This document shows, one piece after another, positions 43,228-54,445 of a DNA stretch of 64,000 nucleotides (its first letter is position 1; the number at the start of each line of letters is the position of its first letter). The notes under the pieces were generated by a model that searched no databases, was not told the DNA's origin, and saw nothing but the letters and a program-made list of their open reading frames with translations. The position numbers and the translations under genes are program-made. This stretch comes from Polytrichum commune (Eukaryota; Streptophyta; Polytrichopsida; Polytrichales; Polytrichaceae). The stretch covers positions 930,501 through 994,500 of the forward strand of contig OX485807.1 in assembly GCA_950295325.1 (NCBI GenBank), given 5' to 3'.

Positions 43228-45552
43228 GTTGTCAAAAATTGACTAGTTGGTCACAAATTGTCAAAAGGGCAAAAAATGCTAGTTTACTAGTTGACGTCAA
43301 ATTTGCCCTTGATGCAAAAATATTAGAACGTCCACTAGTTGGTTTTTAGTATTTTACTACTGAATGGTCTATTCAGTAGTAGTAAATGTTTGGGGTTAGT
43401 AACTTAGGTAATCAAAAAATGACTTGTAGGTCCAAAGCTATTAAAATGGCATTGGGAGTCTTTTACTAGTTGATTGTTTTTTAGGACCTCAGTGTGCCAG
43501 CTGGTCATGAACTGGACAGAGGGCAGGAACGCGTCAGGACAGCTAGTTGCAGTGTTTTGACAGGGTGGCAACCTACCAAGTTGATACACCTAATGATAGT
43601 TGTTTTGAAGTATATAAGGATGGTCCTGGAGCCTTTTGGGCTCTCTTAGTACACATATGCGGAGAGGACTTAGACCCTTAGAGAAGATATGTATGTTTGT
43701 GAGTTTTTAGATCTAGACGTGTGGCAATCTGGAAGTGTATTGCAGTCAGAACAAAACCACAGTCCTGGAAAAACAAGCAATAAAGTGTTGAAAGGGAGAT
43801 TTGATGAGTAGATTCATTGTGTGTGTTTTCCTATCACTACCCTATTTGGAAGCTAGGATAGTCTTAGTGTTGACAAGACAGAGGAGTTGAATGTGTTATT
43901 GAGAATGTGCATTGGACAACTTGTGAGGTAGTTCCAAGGAATGCATTCGAAAGTAGAAAGGGTGGGTATGCACGGACGTGACGCTTATGGGAGGACGTCC
44001 AGAGCAAGTAGTTAGAATGACCTAAGAAATGCACCATAAGTGGGTAGAAGGTTAGAGAGGTCAGATCCGGACTTGGTTTGCGAAAATCACCTCTAGAAGT
44101 GGCCGGATCTGACTAAAAACGTGAGCTGGTCGAAAATATGAAAGTGGTCAGAATGGCCCGAAAACTATACTGTAGGTTGGTAGGAGGTTAGAGATGGCAG
44201 ATCCAAGCTTATATTGTGGAAACGACCTCCGTAAGTTGGCTGATCGGGCCAAAAACGTGAGCTGGTAGGTAGTGTCCAGGGCATGTTTCAAGCCTTAAAC
44301 GGAATTTGTAGGGGATTGTACGTCAAAGGAGATGTCCAGGGATGAGGAACTAGCTTGGGAGGTGTTTGTGCAAGGCTTGGACGTGACTAGCGGCGAACTA
44401 GTTAATGGAGCAAGGAAGGAGTGCGAAAATCCATTAACAGATAGTACAGATTCTAAAGTCTCTATAGCATTATCTGATAATTGTGATTTCGATTATATGT
44501 CTTAGTAGAATTTTGTGTCTTATTGCTTGCATAATAATATATTTTTGCATTTGATTGTTAATTGTCCGTTTAGTGCGGTAATCTTCATGGTTTTCCTTAT
44601 ACAGTGAATTATATTTTGTAATGCCTTCTTACACTCTTACCCTAAACCCTCCTTGCACTCTATTATTCAATAAGACATAGAGGTAAACTACCTCATTATC
44701 CACCATAGCATCATCCATGTAACAAAATTCAAAACAAAACCCAAACAAGATAAAGAAATGTAGTTGTAAAAATATAGATCAAAACATAAAACAAAGACTA
44801 AGGAAAACTAAACCGAAAAACTAAACCAAAAAATTAAAGATGATAAGTATAGAATATCAATACGTTGTTTAGAATTACAAAAAATAAGAAGATAGACTGG
44901 AAGAAGAATGGAAGAATAAAAAAATGAGAAGATAGAATGGAAGAAGAATGCAATAACCCAAAAAAGGCTTGTGCATAAAATATGGACATCATCCTATGTT
45001 TAATGTTCAAATCAAACATCAAACCCCAAGAAATCCGAGGCCATATCCAAAGTGGCCACTCCCACATGAAATCTGAACCACTTGGCATGCCGAGACTCAA
45101 CCTTAAACCAATGATTTGATGTCAAATTTATGGAGTCAGGTTGAATGTAGCTAAACATGAAACCCAAACATGGCATGCCTACATTCAATCTGAAACCATA
45201 AACTTGACCTCAAATCAAACAGCATACCCCAAGGCCAACAGACCTCGGATCCGAAGCCTTCTGCAAAGTAGCCCCTCCACTTGAAATGCCGAGACCCACC
45301 CTGAAACCACCAACTTTAAACACAATCAGAATTTAGGGGCTCAAGCCATGAGGCCTCGGGTCCGAGGCCTTCTCCCAGTGGGACTTAATCCACCTCAAAT
45401 GACAACCTGTAACCATCCGAGACCCATTCCCAACCTACAAACCTTATAAGAGAAGGTGCAAGCAAATACAGTATAGGTTCCTCAACCACGATTATAGGTT
45501 CTTTTTGTCAATAAATATTTCAAAAGTTAGCTCTACACCGCGGTCATAGGGC
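43228..45552. other. Noncoding; TATA-like site and an internal duplication
   Basis: No gene. TATATAAG lies at 43611-43618. An imperfect tandem duplication of about 130 bp covers about 44010-44270 (GGTTAGAGA-GG/TG-CAGATCC ... AAAACGTGAGCTGG). The part at 43230-44600 could be LTR-derived, but no matching ends were established. 44660-45550 is AT-rich without signal. Confidence 0.4.
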
Positions 45553-45758
45553 ATGTTCCACCACACAAAATTTCAATATTCTAGAAAACTTACCGCTCAC
45601 CGCTCGCAAAATAGTTTTTCCCCTCTCTTTGGCATATTGCCCGCATACCCCATACCTCAGGAAAGTCTTGTTGGGCTAATCATGCTGGCACGAAGAAGAA
45701 GTGCACCGCAAGAATCATCACCAATAATAAGAGCATCCCTGCACCGACCTACACCGGT

Positions 45759-46496
45759 ATGTGGCATCATTACACACTCCAAGTGGAGAAGCGAATGGAA
45801 TTCGTCTTTTGCCCAGATGACATCGAGCGTTGTGTAAAGGGCCCTCGTCGGAAATGGGTCATGCCGTTCTCTGCTGATGATCAAAAACCTCCTATTCTCC
45901 CAATATGGCCCGTCAAAATTGGGACCAACCTCACCCGCTCGGAGATCTTTGCGCTTGAGAACGCAGGTTTTCAACTCCCACCAAAGGAGCGCATTATACC
46001 AACTCGACTCTTCACCAATTCCGCTCCCCCACTGGATATGTCTGGAATCCGTATTCCAGACAACCCAGACTTCATCCCTCCGACAAGATTGTCCAAGGTT
46101 GTTCAACGATCCACCAGCGCACCTTCGGCAAAGCAGAGGCAGATGGTTGCCTCTGCTGAAGCTATGCATGGTACTGTTATGAAGTTAACAATGATCCCTC
46201 AACCGGGATTTGGTTGCATTATCACTCTGCAGTCCAAGGCAGAACCGCAACCCCCCATCTACCAAGTGACATTGAGTTCTCTTCCAGAGTGCAATTGCGC
46301 ATTCTTCTTGGATATGATTTCCAAGTTCGGCCGCAAACGAAATCCTTATCTGAATTGTAAGCATCTCTATTACATCTTCATCAAGGTTTCTAATTTGGAT
46401 CCTGAAGTGAATTTGTTCATTCACACCCCGACCTTTAGCTTCAATGAAGTCAAACTCATCCTCGAAGGGGGTCTTTTGACACATTCTACTTCCTAG
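45759..46496 (+). CDS. Putative SWIM-type zinc-finger protein
   Basis: ATG 45759 to TAG 46496, 245 codons. The C-terminal half has ECNCAFFLDMISKF followed by YLNCKHLYYIFIKV, i.e. CxC...CxH, the SWIM pattern often found in MULE-related transposases and in plant SWIM proteins. The N-terminal half is Pro-rich and unrecognised. It may be an exon of a longer gene, as the sequence upstream to 45553 is also open. A transposon origin is likely from context but unproven. Confidence 0.5.
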   Translation: MWHHYTLQVEKRMEFVFCPDDIERCVKGPRRKWVMPFSADDQKPPILPIWPVKIGTNLTRSEIFALENAGFQLPPKERIIPTRLFTNSAPPLDMSGIRIPDNPDFIPPTRLSKVVQRSTSAPSAKQRQMVASAEAMHGTVMKLTMIPQPGFGCIITLQSKAEPQPPIYQVTLSSLPECNCAFFLDMISKFGRKRNPYLNCKHLYYIFIKVSNLDPEVNLFIHTPTFSFNEVKLILEGGLLTHSTS

Positions 46497-46667
46497 AATT
46501 CATCTCAGCCTACCAATACATTGTGTCCTACTAGATGTGCCAATTGTGAACATCATGTAAACTCATAATTGTTTGCTATAATAAATAAAATAAAATGCAT
46601 TGTTTTTATTCCCTTCAAGATCTTTTATTACAATACGGACTTGTGTCGAGCATGCCTACTATGTCTA

Positions 46668-47211
46668 TCAACTATACTTCCGTGTTTTCATCCTCCTACA
46701 TGCTTCGGACTTCTTTTCGTCGTCCCTTCTTGATGGAGGTGGACCCGGTCGAAGCAAATCAACGTACGAAACCGTTTTATCTCTCATTCGATCCTTCAAT
46801 GGACGACGATGCGGTGATAATCCTCTCATTCTATCGCGAAACGACAAAGACCTCGAAGATTCGCCTACCATCTTGACTTCATGCTCCGTGTCGATTGCCT
46901 TGTCTTCATTCAAATTAGCCGCATCATTTGCCTCACTATTCATGCACTTTGTTTTCTCCTTCTCCTATACATCACCTTGCCTTTTATCTTTTTTTTGCAT
47001 ATCGTTTCTGCTCCTCCTGCATTCTCCACCTCCATGCTTGTATGGACTGTGAAAATGGAGTGAGCTCGTAGTCATCACTATGTTGATTTTTTGCACCTAT
47101 GTCATGTTCCGACGATGTATTAAAGGGAACATGGGGATCTCCTAGACTTCTAATATCTTTCTCCCATCCTAGGCCAGCAAACATGTCTCTATCCTCTCCC
47201 ATTGTGTGCAT
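46668..47211 (-). pseudogene. Broken copy of the 186-aa protein at 34293
   Basis: The minus strand shows the same blocks in two pieces. 47211-46984 has MGEDRDMFAGLG and LTPFSQSIQAWRWR, then a stop. 46943-46668 has GESSRSLSFRDRMRGLSPHR and SYVDLLRP. The middle is shortened and the pieces are out of frame, so this copy is disabled. Confidence 0.7.
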
Positions 47212-48360
47212 ATGTCTCTACATCCGTATTGGATGCGAGTATAACTTATGTCCTCATTTATATACAGCTGAAGATAATATCACAAACAATAATTGTTGGA
47301 GTCCAAGCTCTAGAGTTGACTCACACATAGGACAACGACAAAATTGATGGAATAAAAACGAAGCAAGTTGATCGCCCTTTGTATTTTGATTGACTCATTC
47401 TTCAATTATACCAACCTCCATATAATTATTTTCATTCGTTCTTTCTTGGTTCATCATTGGTTCTATCATATACTTTTCTGTTTTATCTTAATTTTATCTC
47501 TTCCCGATTTCCAAATGTAATGAGACCCTTTCAAATTCAGGGCCTTTTGATTTATTTTTGGACCTAAATATTCCACGGAAATAGGTCATAATTTTATACT
47601 ATTTGTAGGAGAATCGGGAATATATTGAGAATATTTGATTTTTTTAATACTTCTAAATTTGGTATGAGAAGTTTACTAAATTTAATTCCTTTCCGCTCTC
47701 CGCTCTCCACATCTCCGCTCTCTGCTCTACGCTCACATAGCTGTGTCGTCCGTGATATTAGGGAGTGTTGTGGTTAAATGTGTAGTGGTTGATGAAGCAA
47801 GAGTAAGGTCCTTGGATTTAAATGTTTGAATTAGAACATGCTCTTGTTGGTTTAGGAATTGAGGGCTTAGTGGATAGGATGAGGTCCTACTAGGTAGGAA
47901 AAGATTAGGAGGTTGTGGTCTTGGGTGCACCTTCCTTCACTCCTATCCTCTCACCCTCCTCCTCATTTTCCCCTTCACCTCTCACCCTCCTCCTATTTAA
48001 TCCTCATTTTTTTTTTTTTTTTTTTTTTCTTCTTGCTTCCTTGGCACCTCATGTGGTGTAAGTGTGGGTGTTTGTGGAGCAAGAAAGGTGCACGTAGGGG
48101 TGCAAGGTTTTAAGGTGGAGAGCCAAGGCCAACTAGTTTTTAAGTTAGCTTTACATTGTTTAGATGTGGCATTTTTATTCAAGGCATTTAGTGATAAGTG
48201 TTTAGTTCATAGTGTTCATTTTATAGTGTTTAGAATTATAATAGTTAGATTTATAGTAGTTAGATCTATCATATTGAGATCTATAGTATTTAGATTATAA
48301 TGTAGAATTAGCAGCATGTAATTTGTTAGTTTAGCGTTTAGTCTGAAATATGTGTTGAAG

Positions 48361-48650
48361 ATCAGCTGGGTTAGAGGACCAGCTGGGTTTTAGTTTGAAG
48401 CCTGTGGTGAAGACCAGCTGGATTAGGACCAGCTGGGTTTTAGTTTGAAGTCTGTGTTGAAGACTAGTTGGGTTAGGACCAGCTGGGTTTTAGTTTGAAG
48501 CCTGTGTTGAAGACCAGCTGGGTTAGGACCAGCTGGGTTTAGTTTGAAGTCTGTGGTGAAGACCAGCTGGGGTAGGACCAGCTGGGTTTGAAGACCAGCT
48601 GGGATTAGTTTGAAGTCGGTGTTGAAGACCAGTTGGGTTAAAATTAGAAG
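48361..48650 (+). repeat. GACCAGCTGGGTT minisatellite within the LTR
   Basis: The core (GA)CCAGCTGGG(T/A)T(T/A) recurs about ten times with TTTGAAG(T/C)C(T/G)GTG(T/G)TGAA spacers. A looser GCTGGGTTAGGCTAA variant occupies the equivalent part of LTR copy 3 (about 56270-56800). Confidence 0.8.
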
Positions 48651-48812
48651 GCTGGGTTAAATTAAGCTAGCTGGGATTAGGCTAGTTGGTTTAGGGACAA
48701 CATTAAGGTGTGAACTTGGGAAGGAGTGTGATGAGCTTGTGGAAGAGGGAGCGAGGGTAAGTGAGGTAAGTGTTTTTTTTTAAAACACTTGTATCCAAGA
48801 CTTGTGTGCCTC

Positions 48813-48992
48813 ATGGAATCAACAAGCCATAGCTTCAACGAAGTAACGAGCACTAGTGAAGAATCATCAGCTAGGACCAAGGTTTCAAGAGGACGATCCT
48901 TGAGGGCATGTGTAGCCAAGGCTGTGGGGTGGACCCTTGAGAAGGCCAAGGATTTACCTATTCAAGAGGATCACATTAATAAAGCATCATGA
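48813..48992 (+). CDS. 59-aa small ORF inside LTR, copy 1
   Basis: ATG 48813 to TGA 48992. It shares MESTS at the start and SLRACVAKAVGWTLEKAK in the middle with copies at 51592-51425 and 57036-57203. Its conservation across divergent LTR copies is the only sign that it is coding. Function unknown. Confidence 0.45.
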   Translation: MESTSHSFNEVTSTSEESSARTKVSRGRSLRACVAKAVGWTLEKAKDLPIQEDHINKAS

Positions 48993-49132
48993 CTTGAAGT
49001 AAGTTGTGAGCTTATTGATGTGGAACTTACATTCCATGGTACTACGAGTTGTAATATCACACATGTGATTCCCAAAACCATCACCCGGACTAGGACGCTT
49101 AAGGGTGGTGAGTTTGGCCTCACAGGTTTGCG

Positions 49133-50978
49133 TTGGAAGAAAGGAACATACGACTAGGACTTGCTCTAGACGATGTGAATCCGTTCTCAAACCAATCCCT
49201 AAGTCACTCCACTTGGCCAGTTGTGCTACTGAACTACAATCTGCCACCATGGTTGGTGACAAAGTGGTTTTTCTTAAGGTTGGCCCTTCTCATTCTTGGG
49301 AAAGAGAGCGTGACATCTGAAAACGTGGACGTGTACCTTGCTCCTTTGATTGAGGAGTTGAAGCAACTTTGGGAAGGCATTGATGCAATAGATGCATCTA
49401 CGGAGAGTGTGAATAGGAATTTCACGTTAAAGGCCATCCTCATGTGGTGCATTCATGACTTTCCGGCATATGGATTAGTGTCAGGGCAAGTTACAAAGGG
49501 GTACAGAGGGTGCACCGAATGCGGTCCTAGTGTAACAACCCGACGTTCTGCTGGGTTAACGAAGAATGTATATTTAGGACATCGTCGTTTCTTGAACCGA
49601 ACCCATCCATATCGAAGATTTCAGAGAGCATTTGATGGATCACAAGAGACCCGTCCACCACCAAGACAACTAAGTGGCCGTGACATAGTCCGTTATGCGA
49701 TGAGGAGAGAAAACTGGTTGGCTGACTCCCCACGAAACAGACCAGGAGGGGTTAACGATCCAGTACATGACACAGGCGTGAAGAGATTGTCTGCATTATT
49801 TGCACTTCCATATTGGCAGGTGAGTGTATAGATTTAAACTCTTTGTCATACCCTCACGGCTTAATATAAGACTAACAATAGTCAAAGGATAACTGAGAGC
49901 TTTGGAGATTGGTTTGGAGGACTACCGGCAGTCAAATTATAGTCACATCCATGCAAAGTTGACTACAGTCAAATATGATTGACTACACATAGTCAATGCT
50001 AATATAATAGTGTATACTATATGATGACCAAGAGTACAGATATAATTCCACTAATGGGAGCCATTGTTTGTATGCAGTCTCTTACAATAAGGCATGTGCT
50101 CGATGCAATGCACTGTGAAAAGAACTTATGTGAGAACATCATGAAGACAATTTGGGGTTTAAAGGATAACCTCAAAGTACGGATGGATCTAGCGGAAGCA
50201 AACATTAGGCCGGAATTGCACGCAGTTTCTGGTGGTGCTGAGGGAACGCTGTTGATACCAAGAGCTCCGTATATTCTATCAAGAGCAGAGAAGGTTGTGT
50301 TTACAAATATCATCCGTGCATTGAAGACTCCTAGCAATTACGTGGGCCAACTGTCTAAAAGAATTACAGAAGATGGAGAGTTACGAGGAATGAAGAGTCA
50401 TGACTACCTCATTCTAATGCAACAAATCTTGCCATTGTGCTTACGAACGCTCTTACCAAAGGATGTCCGAATTGCCATTATTCGGATATGCCGAGTTTTT
50501 GCCCCTTTGTGCGTAAAGTTGGTGGACCCTTCAAGCATGACTGATTTGTTCAATGAGACAGCTGTGACTATGTGTATGTTGTAAAGGGTCTTACCACCAG
50601 CATTCTTTGATGTCATGTCCCACTTGCCTATTCATTTGGTACAACAATTAGACATTTGCGGACCAGTGCACACCCGGTGGAGTACCCAATGGAACAGTAC
50701 CTGAAAACTCTGAAAGGATACGTGCGTCTTCGAAGCAATCCTGAAGGCTCTGTGGCACAGGCTACATTATGGATGAAGCAATGGGGTTTTATACTGAATA
50801 TATGCAACATTATTGTGAAAGTGAGCGTCGTGTGTGGGACGACAAAGAAGAACCTGCAATGAATAGCGAGGTCATAGAAGGAAATGGGCGGCATAGGTTG
50901 TTGCCAGACGAACTACGTTTTTGGATACATGAATTTATGCTGAACAATGCGGAGCCATTGCAAGTTTACAGAGAATAA
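49133..50978 (+). pseudogene. CACTA TNP2-type transposase, 5'-truncated and frameshifted
   Basis: Exon 49133-49819 encodes NIRLGLALDDVNPF, LWEGIDAID and LMWCIHDFPAYGLVSGQVTK, typical of Transposase_21. A 258-bp GT-AG intron (49820-50077) joins LPYWQ|SLTIRHVLDAMHCEKNL in phase 0. TAA at 50582-50584 then interrupts before LPPAFFDVMSHLPIHL, the DUF4218 region, which continues through at least two frameshifts to VYRE, stop near 50978. The 5' part is cut off where LTR copy 1 ends at 49124. Clearly a dead CACTA element. Confidence 0.88.
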
Positions 50979-51282
50979 ATCCACGTACTTTGTGTTGTTG
51001 CTCCTGTGACTTCATTGTTAACTAGTAATGATAGTCATAAGCATTCATAATGTAACTAAATGCAGTACTAGATATGCTTCGTATGACTAAATGGAGTCAT
51101 CATTGCTATTTGGATGACTATTTTCAGTCATTGCATTTTTAAGCTGTAATTATAGTGTCGTGGTATTTGAAGTAATTAATGACACCAAAATGTGAATGTG
51201 TGGTGTAGACGGTACGCTGCAGAAATGACCCGAAGGAAGAAATCAAGGAAAGACATGCGACGTCAACAGCGGGGTAGGAGAT

Positions 51283-52511
51283 TGTCACCAAAAATTCCCC
51301 ACCCTTCGATTTCGTCCTAGCCCGAGTGGAAAAGTTATAATGACACGTAGAAAATCCTTCCTCGGTAATTCAATGTATGATTCCAATATACCCTTGAAAT
51401 ATACACAACTTGACTAATCCCACACTATGTCATCTTATATTCCTTAACTTCGGGTAAGGTCACATCCTTAGCCTTCTCCAATGTCCACCCGGCCGCCTTG
51501 GCTACGCCTGCCTTCAATGATTTTTCTCGTGTGAATCGAGTCCTCACCGTTGATTCCACACTACTGCACAAACCTTCGCTTGTTGATTCCATGAAGCACA
51601 TAAGTTTAAGTATTAACAAATACTTGTGTAACTTATGGTGGCCTCTCCTTTACAGGCCTTCACATTCCATTACTAAGTTCAACCTCAATGGTCAATCACC
51701 AATACATTCAAAAGTTACACACACCCCTTCCTACCTAATGAATCCAACACTTTAAGTCTAAACATCATAAGTAAAAAACTATAAGAGTATGTCACTAGTT
51801 TTTGGAAGTTTGGACATAGTCTCGGTTTTTTGGCTCTCAAAAATTCATATGAAGTCCAACAAAACTAAATGCTCCAATAAGAGACTTTGCACATCCGCAT
51901 AAGTATAAGGCTAATCAATGTAAATCCAAGTATTTAAACAAAGCCATAAATTGAACTTTAAATCATTCACGCCCAACTATTACTAACAAGAGGTCAAACC
52001 CTCTTCAAGGCCAACTAGCCTTGGCTCCTAACCTTACACCCATGCACACACACGTGCTCCTATCTTGCTTCCCACGCATCCACACTTATAACACGTGGGG
52101 TGCCAAGGAGCACGAAGGAAAGAGAGGATGAATGAGGGAAGAACGAGGTCTTAAATAATGAGTTTGAGGAGGTGAGCACCCTCAAGGCTCACGATAAGCC
52201 TTCGAGATCTCCTCCTACTTTGTAGGCTCTCATCTTATCTCCTAAGCCTTCCTCCCTCAAACGATCAACAAAGATCCTAATTCAAATATTTAACTATCCT
52301 TGGCTTTCTACCTACCACACTTTCCACCAAGGTCATGTCCTCACACTATTAAACTTATTCAATCCACTCCACACAAGCCTAATGCTTAAATTTAGCTTTC
52401 TTCAAGCTTCACTCTTTTTATATTTTTATGAATAGTCATAAATCATAAAAACATCACTTGTAACGTTTTACAAGTGTTAACAACACATGTGGGCATCATT
52501 TTGGGCTCACA
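51283..52511 (-). mobile_element. Solo LTR, 1,229 bp, target duplication GAGAT
   Basis: In minus orientation it begins TGTGAGCCCAAAATGATGCCC and ends TTTTTGGTGACA, i.e. TG...CA. The 5-bp duplication GAGAT is at 51278-51282 and 52512-52516. It matches LTR copy 3 in opposite orientation. It contains the 55-aa small ORF (51592-51425) and the dispersed 35222-type segment near 51797-51861. Confidence 0.93.
51425..51592 (-). CDS. 55-aa small ORF inside LTR, copy 2
   Basis: ATG 51592 to stop 51425. MESTSEG at the start, SLKAGVAKAAGWTLEKAK in the middle and ending KMT, as in copy 3. Intact despite location in a solo LTR. Confidence 0.45.
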   Translation of the reverse strand: MESTSEGLCSSVESTVRTRFTREKSLKAGVAKAAGWTLEKAKDVTLPEVKEYKMT

Positions 52512-53295
52512 GAGATTGGAGTACCCAAGCAGCATGGAAGAGGAGGCCTTCACAACCTGGTTTCCTGTTGTAGTGCAAGATGAGATTAACCAAGGGGCTG
52601 ATGTATTCATGGATGTTCAAGCATTGCTAATGCCACCCTCAAGGAACGCCAAGTCCTACAAGTTAATTTATGCGTACGGCAACCACATAAGGGTTCGTAG
52701 CGTAGAATCAAACATGAATACATGTGATAGTGGTGTGGCAGCTACCTTTTTGCAAGCATGTCGTGCGAGCAACAGTTCTAGAAATTTACGGACATCAAAT
52801 TTAGAATACATAGGATGGGTGGAAGAAATAATAGGGGTAGACTATAGAGAGTTTGAGCTGATAGTTTTGTATTGCACATGGGTGAGAGCTAACCTCCGGG
52901 GCGTCGGAGCAACAATGAAACGTGACGACTACGGTTTCACATTAATCAAATTCGATCGTGTCATCCCGTATTCAGCAGACTCATTTGCATTTCCCCTCCA
53001 TGTGCAACAAGTCTTTTTTGTGGACGATGTGGAGAATCCCGAATGGAAAGTTGTGTTGAGGAAAGAAGCTCGAGGTGCAAGAGTGGCGTCTACATCTGGG
53101 AGAAGACCTGAAACACTCAGTTTAGTTCTAGGCAGAGATGAAGACTACCGTGGATTGAGATCTAATATTTTAAACAAAGATGTGCAACATGGCTCACCGG
53201 TGCTAGAAGGTTGCACAGTACTAGAAGCTGAGGACGTTCATGTAGCACTGCAAGAAAGAGAGGAAGAGCCAGATTACAATGAAGAGAGATTATAG

Positions 53296-53543
53296 TGTGG
53301 TCTTTTGAGACGTCGACTGATGTAGTCAACGTTGACTAAAACTAGTCAAATTGGACACCAAGGTCGTACCCAATGAGTAAATTTTGTTCCCGAAGCTGGT
53401 CCCCTCGAGGTCCTCTTATTTTTTACTACAACTTGACTGGGAATCTTCTGGGAATCTATTTTAACTAGTTGTAGTCATCATGTGACTAGTTAGTCTAGTT
53501 CGGTCAACTTGCTGGAGTCAAAAAAACTTGTTTTTGGCATAGT
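53296..53543 (+). other. 3' flank of the CACTA relic with TAGTCA-type motifs
   Basis: GTAGTCAACGTTGACTAAAACTAGTCAAA and CTAGTTGTAGTCATCATGTGACTAGTTAGTCTAG form clustered direct and inverted TAGTC/GACTA motifs. They resemble CACTA subterminal repeats. The terminal CACTA was not located. Confidence 0.5.
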
Positions 53544-53715
53544 GAGCTTGCCTCGGAATCAAACCAGCAGCCTCTATGCCGCTACCGAGCTTGCCTCGGA
53601 ATCAAACCAACAGCCTCTGCGCTACCGAGCTTGCCTCGGAATCAAACCACCACCAGCCTCAATGCGCTACCGAGCTTGCCTCGGAATCAAACCAACAACC
53701 TCTATGCCGCTACCT
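53544..53715 (-). repeat. 40-45-bp minisatellite with tRNA B-box-like motif
   Basis: GAGCTTGCCTCGGAATCAAACCA starts at 53544, 53587, 53627 and 53672. On the minus strand each unit reads GGTTTGATTCCGAGG, close to the RNA polymerase III B box (GGTTCGANTCC). No complete cloverleaf was found, so it is not called a tRNA. Confidence 0.6.
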
Positions 53716-53739
53716 CCCAGCTCATTGAGCTCCTCCCCG

Positions 53740-54123
53740 CTCAACTAAAAAGAGAGCCACACACAAAAACCCAAGAGGGCTTAACCCCTCACCTCTCTCC
53801 TACTTAGTAGGTACTTAGTAGGACCTCATCTTATCCACTAAACCCTCACCCCCTAAACCAACAAGATAGGTCCCAATTCAAACACTTAAATCCAAGGCCC
53901 TTCCCCTTGCTTCATCAAACACCACTCACTTAACTAAAACACCTCCCTAATGCCACTAAGCTTCTAATTAACCACACAAAATAAGCCTAAGACCTAAAAC
54001 ATAACTCCACACCAAGCCTCACTCTTTTTAATACTTTTAGTTGTTTCAATAACGACTTCAAATGCAATTCTAAGTAAATTCTAAACATAAAACAAATATG
54101 AGCAACCATTTTGGGCTCATACA
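53740..54123 (-). mobile_element. Truncated LTR fragment of the same family
   Basis: In minus orientation it begins TGTATGAGCCCAAAATGGTTG at 54123 and runs to about 53740. It matches LTR copy 1 (47740-47930) over the GATGAGGTCCTACTA and TTGGATTTAA regions. The other end was not found. Confidence 0.65.
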
Positions 54124-54445
54124 TCGTCCTCCCATTCAAATGTAATTTTGTGAAATCAAATTTTTTTTTACATTGAGCTGAAGAATTCCAAAGATTGGAA
54201 TGTTGACACTTGCACAAGGATCAAAGGATCCACAAGAAAACGAGCTTGATCAATAGTGAATTGTCCACCATTCCAACAACCATACCAAAAAATTTTTACT
54301 AATTTTTTGTTGTTTTGTGTTGACTATAAATCAAAGATAAAAAATCTCAGGATAACTCTCAATCTTGGGTATCATTTTTGAATCAAAATTTTATTAAAAA
54401 ATTTCCAACCTTCCATACTTTCTCCCAAATTTGGTCTTGCAAATG
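54124..54445. other. Spacer between LTR copies
   Basis: AT-rich, no gene or repeat recognised. Confidence 0.4.

Larger units (their letters stand above)
47740..49124 (+). mobile_element. LTR copy 1 (5'-truncated or unclear start) containing the small ORF
   Basis: Its first part matches in reverse the LTR fragment at 53740-54123 (GAAGCAAG...CCTTGGATTTAA...GATGAGGTCCTACTA). Its last part matches solo LTRs 51283-52511 and 54446-57367 (CGGACTAGGACG...AAGGGTGG). It ends with CA near 49124, directly before the CACTA transposase remnant. The start and target duplication were not found. The interior is expanded by a GACCAGCTGGGTT minisatellite. Confidence 0.6.
51225..53295 (+). pseudogene. Second CACTA gene (DUF4216-like) split by a solo LTR
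   Basis: ATG 51225 (MTRRKKSRKDMRRQ) runs 19 codons into the solo LTR at 51283-52511 and resumes at 52517 as LEYPSSMEEEAF in the same frame once the LTR and one GAGAT are removed. The 3' part has SNLEYIGWVEEIIGVDY, YGFTLIKFDR and VQQVFFVDDVENPEWKVVLR, matching the DUF4216 proteins that accompany TNP2 in CACTA elements. It ends at TAG 53295. Apart from the insertion the frame is open. Confidence 0.83.

Noticed and set aside
43230-44041. Possible LTR with TAAGT duplication (43225-43229 and 44037-44041)
   Set aside because: The proposed right end falls inside an internal duplication of about 130 bp, and a 5-bp match over this distance can be chance.
53544-53715. tRNA genes
   Set aside because: Only B-box-like pieces. 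No complete acceptor, anticodon and D arms could be folded by eye.
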